Assembly (NCBI RefSeq): GCF_964340395.1
Contig: NC_135554.1
Span: forward strand, 14,781,592-14,845,591
Length of the DNA stretch: 64,000 nucleotides
Direction of reading: 5' to 3'
Source of the DNA: Glandiceps talaboti
Taxonomy: Eukaryota > Hemichordata > Enteropneusta > Spengelidae
The notes beneath the pieces were generated by a model. It did no database searches and was not told the DNA's origin. It saw only the letters and a list, made by a program, of their open reading frames with translations. The translations under genes were made by a program, and so were the position numbers. This document shows positions 61,301 through 64,000 of the stretch, piece by piece (within the stretch, counting starts at the first letter, position 1; the number at the start of each line of letters is the position of its first letter).

Positions 61301-63849
61301 AGTCTGCCTTCTAATATACAATTGCAGCTAGCTAGCCAATGTTCAGAAATCATGAACCTAAAATCTAAAGCTATTAAACAACTCAACATTATGCCCTTGT
61401 AAGTTGTAGGCAATATGACAACCATCAATGCATGACCAGTGTTCCCCTAAGGCAAGACAATGTCATTTAAATTCAGAGACTGGTTGTATAAAACCCCTGC
61501 TTTGAGTCAATTGAAGTCATTTTTTGTCATATTGCAAACAATTCTGAGTAATTATTTTGGTCGTTGCTTGATGACTGGCACTTTACCATAATCATGTAAT
61601 ATTGACATCTTTCATTACACTTATTACTGTATCAAGTAACATGAAGTGAGGCTCAATTAAATGTATCATCAAGATTTCTAACAATGGACATAATATACCT
61701 CAGAAACATACCTAGCTGGAGTTTGTCCCTCCTACCAATAATTGCACACAGATTGTATTACAACATATCATGGAAAAAAACCAAGACAAGTAGTCATTCC
61801 ATAATGACCGTAAAATATTTATGATGAATTTTAATGACAGGCACCAAGCTTTGAGATCTATTGAAAATTTGTTCAAAGAAGTTCAAATTTAAACATTCAT
61901 GTAAAATTATACTGGAATAACTCTAGAAATTAACTGTGTGATAAAGGTTGATAGGACCTAAGGTTGATACACATTACCATTACATATCCTGCTTGTAAAT
62001 GAAAAATTACAACACTCGATTGTGATACCCAACTGTGTCCTGCCAAGTCTCAATATCCAAAACAGTAAGTTTCAGTCTGCAGATTGTAGTGCAGACAAAA
62101 ACAGAAAAATCATAGTGTCTAACAATCAAACATTGGCGTCCACCAACTACCCAACAAATACCAGCAGTCATTATGACAGAAGAATGGAAATACTATAACA
62201 CTTCAAAAAAGCTCTGCACAATGAACATCGTCATATTCAAAATGTTCCCATTTCTTGATTTTTGCCAATGTCCATCTGCCCAGTATGACAGAACTTAAAA
62301 CTGAGGTGATAAGTAGTGAGATGTGTAAATCTTGTGTTTTTGCCTACACCATAGTCCCTCTATTGTGCTAATACAGCTACAAAATGCTGATGACAATTGT
62401 CACTATAAATAATTACATGTACTGGTAATATGGTTTTCGCAAGACAGTGTGTGGACATGGGCAAGTCAGACTTAACTCTCTGCCAGCAGGACTGACTCCA
62501 GACTTAGAGTAAAAGTTAACAAAATTGGACAATAACCTTTGTACATGTTGCACAGGATTACCATGTACGCATATTGTTCAAAAAACATTTCAATAGTATA
62601 CAACACATATTAACATGTGAAAGTCTTTCACTGTTCAAAAATTTGACATAATCAATTAGTTTTTTGTGACATTGCACAATTCTTACACATTTGTAAAGAA
62701 AACATTCTAAAAGTATGGAGGGGATCAGGATATACTGGTAACTGCTTCAGTACAGTGTTTGATTCTATGAATATCACACAACTGCTATACTGACAGTGAC
62801 ACAACACACCTCACTTGTTTTCATCTTTGTTTCCTGTCATCATTTTACATGAACTAATCAATTTTTGGCAGATGGGAAAAGTATTCTCAACACTTGCCAC
62901 TGATTTACACGTATGCACAGCAGGCACCCTAAAATAGCCACCTATAGTATATGTAATATTCCATGCACCACTGCCTTACAGCCTGTCCCTCGCCTCTTAC
63001 AGTACTTGAGACAAATGCAGTCTTATGAGTAGGTTTAGTTATTCATTCATTACACTCTATAAAATCATAGCATTTTGGAAATATGTCATCTCTATTCATC
63101 ATGTGACAGTTAATCTCATCTATGATAACATTGGTCATTATATACCAGTATGTACCTCATACCAATTGTAGGAGTTTTTGAGAAACAGATAAAGTTTTAT
63201 TATGAAGTATACATTTTGACTTCTTTATGCTGTCAACCCATGAAACAAACTTCTGAGTCAGACACTTTAAAAAAACAGATAAAACCCAAACAATGCACTG
63301 TTTCAGAATATTCTGTAAAAATCGAATATTACCCTACACAAATTGTAAAAAAAAATATAGTCATTAAATTTTAAATGTTTAAACAGTTGGCAATATTTTA
63401 TATTTGCATTTAATTTTTTAGATTTGTAAAGTTTGGAAACATAGCATGGATTTGGAACTTAGTCCAAGAATACTATACCTGCCCTTATTTAAAGTCAAAT
63501 TGGAAAAACTGTGGAATCCAAGAAAAAATTAAATGGTACTGTACAGCCACTCACCTTTAATTTCTTATTGAGTTTACAGCAATATCTATATAACTGTGCT
63601 AAATTTAACGGTCCGAAATCTGCGTAAAAACTGTAGAAGAGACACAGATAATCAATTATGATATAAAGTTTGTCCAAAAATGGTGGTGTAAAATTATCTA
63701 GTGAAAAAAAATTACACGTCAATGTACTCATTTTATAGAAAATAATAATGTGACTTACTTTTCATATACTAATTCATCATCAACGTTAAAGTAGTGTGTA
63801 TTTGTCGTACTTCTTGGTTTATTCCGTAGAGTGGCAAAGTAGAGACGAT
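23530..63849 (-). CDS. CDC14: CDC14 orthologue, dual-specificity protein phosphatase (17 exons, lacks its first coding exon)
   Basis: The minus-strand exons, listed individually below, splice in consistent phase into 555 residues counting the split Asp at the start. The N-terminal non-catalytic domain holds [40 protein letters not shown] and [20 protein letters not shown]; then [29 protein letters not shown] and [10 protein letters not shown] (acid loop). The phosphatase signature HCKAGLGRTG is followed by [20 protein letters not shown]. Counting the first visible Asp as human residue 17, the nucleophile Cys falls at 278, as in human CDC14A, so there is no net indel in the core. CDC14 removes phosphate from Cdk-type pSer-Pro sites and acts in late mitosis, DNA repair and cilia. 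The Ser/Thr-rich tail is variable. Vertebrates have two paralogues, CDC14A and CDC14B; this may be the unduplicated form. Exon 1 lies beyond 64000. Confidence 0.94.
23603..23905. repeat. Tandem repeat of about 90 bp, three copies and a fragment
   Basis: GTTGATTTTAT...GGTTCCATCACAACCTTTGGGTG...GACAAACAAAT recurs near 23604, 23693 and 23783, with a remnant at about 23876. Starts about 20 bp from the terminal-exon acceptor. Confidence 0.85.
24716..24800. repeat. Three short direct repeats with CATCCTGG
   Basis: AAAGGTCAYACATCCTGG-like units about 30-40 bp apart. Confidence 0.7.
24884..24998. repeat. (ACAT)n and 20-bp ACATACAGATGAACATACAC array
   Basis: A short CATA run followed by four 20-bp units. 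Confidence 0.9.
25525..25640. repeat. (AAAT)n tract with AAACAAAT interruptions
   Basis: About 115 bp. The minus-strand Phe/Leu/Tyr-rich frames across it are not genes. Confidence 0.95.
25727..25829 (-). CDS. CDC14: CDC14 exon p
   Basis: [20 protein letters not shown] then [10 protein letters not shown], phase 2 to 0. Acceptor TTTTCAG, donor CCA|GTAAGT. Confidence 0.85.
25830..27132 (-). other. CDC14: CDC14 intron between exons o and p
   Basis: CTGAAAACTGTCTGTGATGT is repeated at about 25924 and 25963. An 83-codon plus-strand frame at 26208-26459 is noted among the findings. Otherwise AT-rich and featureless. Confidence 0.6.
27133..27267 (-). CDS. CDC14: CDC14 exon o
   Basis: Ser/Thr-rich tail: [44 protein letters not shown] and similar are potential proline-directed kinase sites. 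Acceptor ACACAG, donor AG|GTAAGG. Confidence 0.88.
27268..29821 (-). other. CDC14: CDC14 intron between exons n and o
   Basis: Contains a degenerate repeat at 28140-28460. Plus-strand frames near 29087 and 29468 have no recognisable features. Confidence 0.6.
28140..28460. repeat. Degenerate tandem repeat of about 60-70 bp
   Basis: Four or five diverged units built around ATAGATGGTATGTTTTACAT and GTTGTAGTATGAGTG. Confidence 0.75.
29822..29839 (-). CDS. CDC14: CDC14 exon n (18-nt candidate micro-exon)
   Basis: TRGSK plus split codons, between CTACCAG and GTAAGC, phase 2 to 2. Compatible with its neighbours, but too short to be certain; it may be alternative or absent. Confidence 0.4.
29840..31855 (-). 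other. CDC14: CDC14 intron between exons m and n
   Basis: The half next to exon m is a degenerate minisatellite (31230-31770). The rest is AT-rich with no exon seen. Confidence 0.6.
31230..31770. repeat. Degenerate minisatellite of about 30-35 bp
   Basis: Many diverged units of the form ACTGGTCATATTGCTAGTTA...AAAGTTAACT. Ends about 85 bp from the exon m donor. Confidence 0.8.
31856..31885 (-). CDS. CDC14: CDC14 exon m (30-nt micro-exon)
   Basis: [10 protein letters not shown] with flanking split codons, phase 2 to 2; acceptor TTCCACAG, donor AG|GTATGC. Length and phase allow skipping without a frame change. Comparable with human LSSSLQG. Confidence 0.6.
31886..33183 (-). other. CDC14: CDC14 intron between exons l and m
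   Basis: Begins next to exon m with a degenerate repeat (31900-32130). Also has a small perfect palindrome CCATGTGAATGATTCACATGG around 32151. Nothing else seen. Confidence 0.6.
31900..32130. repeat. Degenerate tandem repeat of about 38 bp
   Basis: About six units like CATAATGTGTACATT...GGCTTATACCAAAAG. Starts within about 15 bp of the exon m acceptor. Confidence 0.75.
33184..33231 (-). CDS. CDC14: CDC14 exon l
   Basis: 48 nt, phase 2 to 2: [15 protein letters not shown], matching the human tail's VSQPFR. Acceptor ACCTAG, donor AG|GTAAGA. Confidence 0.85.
33360..33522. mobile_element. hAT-like MITE, 163 bp
   Basis: Perfect 14-bp terminal inverted repeats, CAGTGTGCCCTCTA (33360-33373) and TAGAGGGCACACTG (33509-33522). 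Flanked by 8-bp duplications GTGAAAGG and GTGGAAGG with one mismatch, the target length of hAT elements. The interior has no coding capacity. Lies in the CDC14 intron between exons k and l. Confidence 0.85.
33528..33559. repeat. G-run repeat (GGGGGT)n
   Basis: GGGATGGGGGTGGGGGTGGG and onward; at least four G-runs, a candidate G-quadruplex on the plus strand, directly beside the hAT-like MITE. Confidence 0.85.
33753..33868 (-). CDS. CDC14: CDC14 exon k
   Basis: Basic tail segment [20 protein letters not shown], aligning with human [20 protein letters not shown]. Acceptor AAACAG, donor GTAGGT. Confidence 0.92.
34618..34907 (-). mobile_element. tRNA-derived SINE, minus orientation
   Basis: Read on the minus strand it begins GCCGGTGGTCGAGCAGTTAG (A-box-like TGGTCGAGCAG, about 34883-34898) and has a B box GGGTTCGCACC (34842-34857). 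The body includes GAAGAGTGTCATTC and ACTCCGGTTTCCTCCTG. The tail is (AATA)n, seen as the T-rich run from about 34618. A short plus-strand open frame across it is not a gene. Confidence 0.85.
34988..35083. repeat. 42-bp tandem duplication
   Basis: Two copies of AAGTGATAGGCAGTTTGAGT...ACTGTTCAGCAA. Confidence 0.9.
35936..36075. repeat. About 40-bp direct repeat, three copies
   Basis: Units of the form CAAAGTGACACCAAAGTTAA TACAACCCTGT, diverged. Confidence 0.8.
36145..36178. repeat. (AAAAC)n microsatellite
   Basis: About six AAAAC units. Confidence 0.95.
37014..37141. repeat. (CA)n microsatellite with CG interruptions
   Basis: Two CA runs separated by ACATATAAAGATACATACACG. The flank ACATATAAAGATA recurs after the second run, which suggests a duplication. 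Confidence 0.95.
37292..37363 (-). CDS. CDC14: CDC14 exon j
   Basis: 24 codons in phase 0, acidic: [24 protein letters not shown]. Acceptor GTTACAG, donor GTAAAC. Placed by splice sites and phase, as the tail is not conserved here. Confidence 0.8.
37364..38319 (-). other. CDC14: CDC14 intron between exons i and j
   Basis: 956 bp, AT-rich; no repeats or exons recognised. Confidence 0.65.
38320..38482 (-). CDS. CDC14: CDC14 exon i
   Basis: [20 protein letters not shown] then [15 protein letters not shown]. End of the phosphatase core and start of the variable tail. Acceptor TTTACAG, donor ATG|GTATGT. Confidence 0.93.
38483..39172 (-). other. CDC14: CDC14 intron between exons h and i
   Basis: Contains the 156-bp MITE near exon i. 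The rest is unremarkable. Confidence 0.7.
38521..38676. mobile_element. MITE, 156 bp, with about 32-bp terminal inverted repeats
   Basis: The left arm (38521-38552) begins TAATTACAATCCATCCTACT. The right arm, reverse-complemented, begins TAATTACAATCTATCCTACT, and the two agree through CTTGCTGTT with two mismatches in about 32 bases. A TA target is possible, which would fit a Tc1/mariner-type parent. It sits 38 bp upstream of the exon i acceptor. Confidence 0.85.
39173..39311 (-). CDS. CDC14: CDC14 exon h (P-loop)
   Basis: Completes HCKAGLGRTG; then [20 protein letters not shown] and [16 protein letters not shown]. Acceptor TTGCAG, donor GTAAGT. Confidence 0.95.
39312..39753 (-). other. CDC14: CDC14 intron between exons g and h
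   Basis: 442 bp that splits the catalytic loop HCK/AGLGRTG. Most of it stays open in the exon g frame, which extends that frame misleadingly. Confidence 0.75.
39754..39984 (-). CDS. CDC14: CDC14 exon g (acid loop and start of the active site)
   Basis: The longest coding exon: [42 protein letters not shown], and ends inside the signature, AVHCK-G|GTAAAG. A longer frame reading on past the donor is intron. Confidence 0.95.
40205..40292 (-). CDS. CDC14: CDC14 exon f
   Basis: [20 protein letters not shown] then PHNKSKIEN; ends AAT G|GTAAGT. Acceptor TTTTCAG. Confidence 0.95.
40293..43934 (-). other. CDC14: CDC14 intron between exons e and f
   Basis: 3.6 kb. Holds a direct repeat (42480-42720) and, at 42720-43259 on the plus strand, a 179-codon Tyr/Ser/Phe-rich frame with no recognisable domain that ends near an AATAAA. 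The remainder is AT-rich and featureless. Confidence 0.6.
42480..42720. repeat. Direct repeat of about 115 bp, two copies and a fragment
   Basis: GTCAGTTGTGTGTTTYGARTATAT...AAATGAAATA recurs near 42567 and 42658. The preceding GATGCAA(G)CTTTAATACTTACA parts also match. Confidence 0.8.
43935..44064 (-). CDS. CDC14: CDC14 exon e
   Basis: [40 protein letters not shown]. The acceptor TTTACAG|GGATGC lies at the edge of a 60-bp tandem array that repeats it. Ends GAG|GTGAGT. Confidence 0.94.
44062..44640. repeat. 60-bp minisatellite that includes the CDC14 exon e 3' splice site
   Basis: In gene orientation each unit contains TGTATTACAGGGATGCATCA, that is the acceptor and first codons of exon e. 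The true site is at 44064/44065. Eight near-identical copies follow upstream in the intron (to about 44560), then shortened ones to about 44640. Most units are exactly 60 bp, the unit next to the exon is 66 bp and one unit (line 44401-44460) is 59 bp. Confidence 0.95.
45478..45585. repeat. Short repeats with CCAGAACTGACACACC
   Basis: Four units spaced 25-40 bp apart. Confidence 0.75.
46600..46800. repeat. Degenerate repeat of about 60 bp
   Basis: Three or four diverged units around ACAACCATTTCACAATGTGT. Confidence 0.6.
49337..49556 (+). mobile_element. SINE fragment, plus orientation, same family as 34618-34907 but a different 3' end
   Basis: Shares GTAAGAAGAGTGTCATTC, CAACGCAGGTTTTCCC and ACTCCGGTTTCCTCCTGCAT with the other SINE, but lacks the tRNA-like head. 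After CACTGAACCC it continues with a different 3' region (GGGATGGCCCTCACTGGACT) and ends in AATAAAGATT and (ATT)n, about 17 units. Confidence 0.8.
53225..53978. repeat. Duplicated copies of the CDC14 exon d donor flank
   Basis: The intron sequence beginning GTAAGTGACTTCATT after exon d recurs as GTAAGTGACTTTGTTCTATG (about 53855-53874) and GTAAGTGATTTTGTTCTTTG (about 53290-53310), each followed by GAGAAAATG. CCCCATCGAACACAA marks the two distal units. Confidence 0.75.
53979..54058 (-). CDS. CDC14: CDC14 exon d
   Basis: [20 protein letters not shown] then PPYLPF; ends AG|GTAAGT. Its acceptor CAATAG has a weak pyrimidine tract. The intronic side of its donor recurs further into the intron. Confidence 0.93.
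58229..58325. repeat. (TG)n microsatellite
   Basis: About 45 TG units with two CT interruptions. Confidence 0.97.
58660..58731. mobile_element. Possible piggyBac-like mini-element, 72 bp
   Basis: TTAA|CCCTTTAAAGCC at the left and ATTTACAGGG|TTAA at the right. TTAA target duplication with CCC/GGG ends is the piggyBac pattern, but the terminal match is only a few bases. The interior has the palindrome ACACCCTATATTTAGGGTGT. Confidence 0.4.
58837..58929 (-). CDS. CDC14: CDC14 exon c
   Basis: Phase-0 exon of 31 codons: [20 protein letters not shown] then LIGAYT. Acceptor TTTGCAG, donor GTAAGT. Confidence 0.94.
58930..63554 (-). other. CDC14: CDC14 intron between exons b and c
   Basis: 4.6 kb of AT-rich sequence. 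GA-rich tracts at 60340-60450 are the only repeats noted. No exon seen. Confidence 0.6.
60340..60450. repeat. GA-rich tracts
   Basis: Two short (GA)n runs around a non-repetitive spacer. Confidence 0.8.
63555..63630 (-). CDS. CDC14: CDC14 exon b
   Basis: After [27 protein letters not shown] and NKKLK, nearly identical to human. Ends AAG|GTGAG. The open frame continuing upstream is intron. Confidence 0.95.
63759..63849 (-). CDS. CDC14: CDC14 exon a (first in window)
   Basis: Phase-1 start after [26 protein letters not shown] then [10 protein letters not shown]. Ends GAA AA|GTAAGT. Confidence 0.92.
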
Positions 63850-64000
63850 CTGTAGAGAAATAAATGAAACGATGGCGTTACCGGTAAGTTATAGGGGAGG
63901 GACCATCAGATGAATGGTAACGTTACAGTACATAGTTAGTCCGTACATTGACAGGCATTCAATTCATGACTCAAGTGCACACGTAACTTTACTCTGTGGG
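63850..64000 (-). other. CDC14: CDC14 first intron (partial)
   Basis: No ATG-led frame with a donor that could join exon a in phase was found, so the first coding exon lies outside the window. Confidence 0.6.

Overview
The window is animal nuclear DNA. It is AT-rich, the genes are split by many GT-AG introns, about 96% of the bases are non-coding, and simple repeats, minisatellites and short transposon relics are frequent. Three protein-coding genes can be rebuilt exon by exon, and their spliced reading frames close without a single phase conflict. No rRNA gene, CRISPR array or prokaryotic feature is present. The proteins are close to their vertebrate orthologues and the intron phases are regular, which suggests a slowly evolving marine invertebrate, possibly a non-vertebrate deuterostome. 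The species cannot be fixed from this sequence alone.

Layout. (1) 2005-7856, minus strand: a complete BTBD19 orthologue, 6 coding exons, 291 aa. An orphan possible terminal exon of unknown identity lies at 247-504, minus strand. (2) 7857-8446: a 590-bp gap between two start codons that point away from each other, probably a shared bidirectional promoter. (3) 8447-15675, plus strand: a complete AOPEP (aminopeptidase O, M1 family) orthologue, 11 coding exons, 886 aa, with the zinc motif HEISH-18-E. (4) 15676-23529: the region between the convergent AOPEP and CDC14 3' ends, with a long hairpin, a 40-bp satellite and a CCAAT-rich repeat. (5) 23530-63849, minus strand: a CDC14 dual-specificity phosphatase gene, 17 coding exons in the window (555 residues), lacking only its first coding exon, which lies beyond 64000. 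Numbered from the human start, the catalytic Cys falls at the same position as in human CDC14A, so the core has no net length change.

The genes do not form one pathway: BTBD19 is a BTB/POZ protein of unknown role, AOPEP a metallopeptidase, and CDC14 a phosphatase of mitosis, cytokinesis and cilia. Their linkage is notable because, from memory of the human map, AOPEP and CDC14B both lie at 9q22 near PTCH1, and BTBD19 lies at 1p34 beside PTCH2. The window may preserve an ancestral neighbourhood later split between paralogous vertebrate regions.

The most unusual theme is repeated duplication at splice junctions. The 3' splice site of CDC14 exon 5 has been amplified into a roughly 60-bp tandem array, and the near copies are open in the exon's reading frame. 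The 5' splice site of AOPEP exon 6 has been amplified into a 20-bp array. AOPEP exon 3 is followed after only 28 bp by a diverged copy of itself. The 5' part of AOPEP exon 7 is duplicated directly upstream of it. The intronic side of the CDC14 exon 4 donor is copied twice further into the intron. Non-coding DNA also holds several MITE-like elements (hAT-like, piggyBac-like and others) and two members of one SINE family with different 3' ends. I saw no novel defence or mobile gene system; the splice-junction minisatellites are the best candidates for something undescribed.
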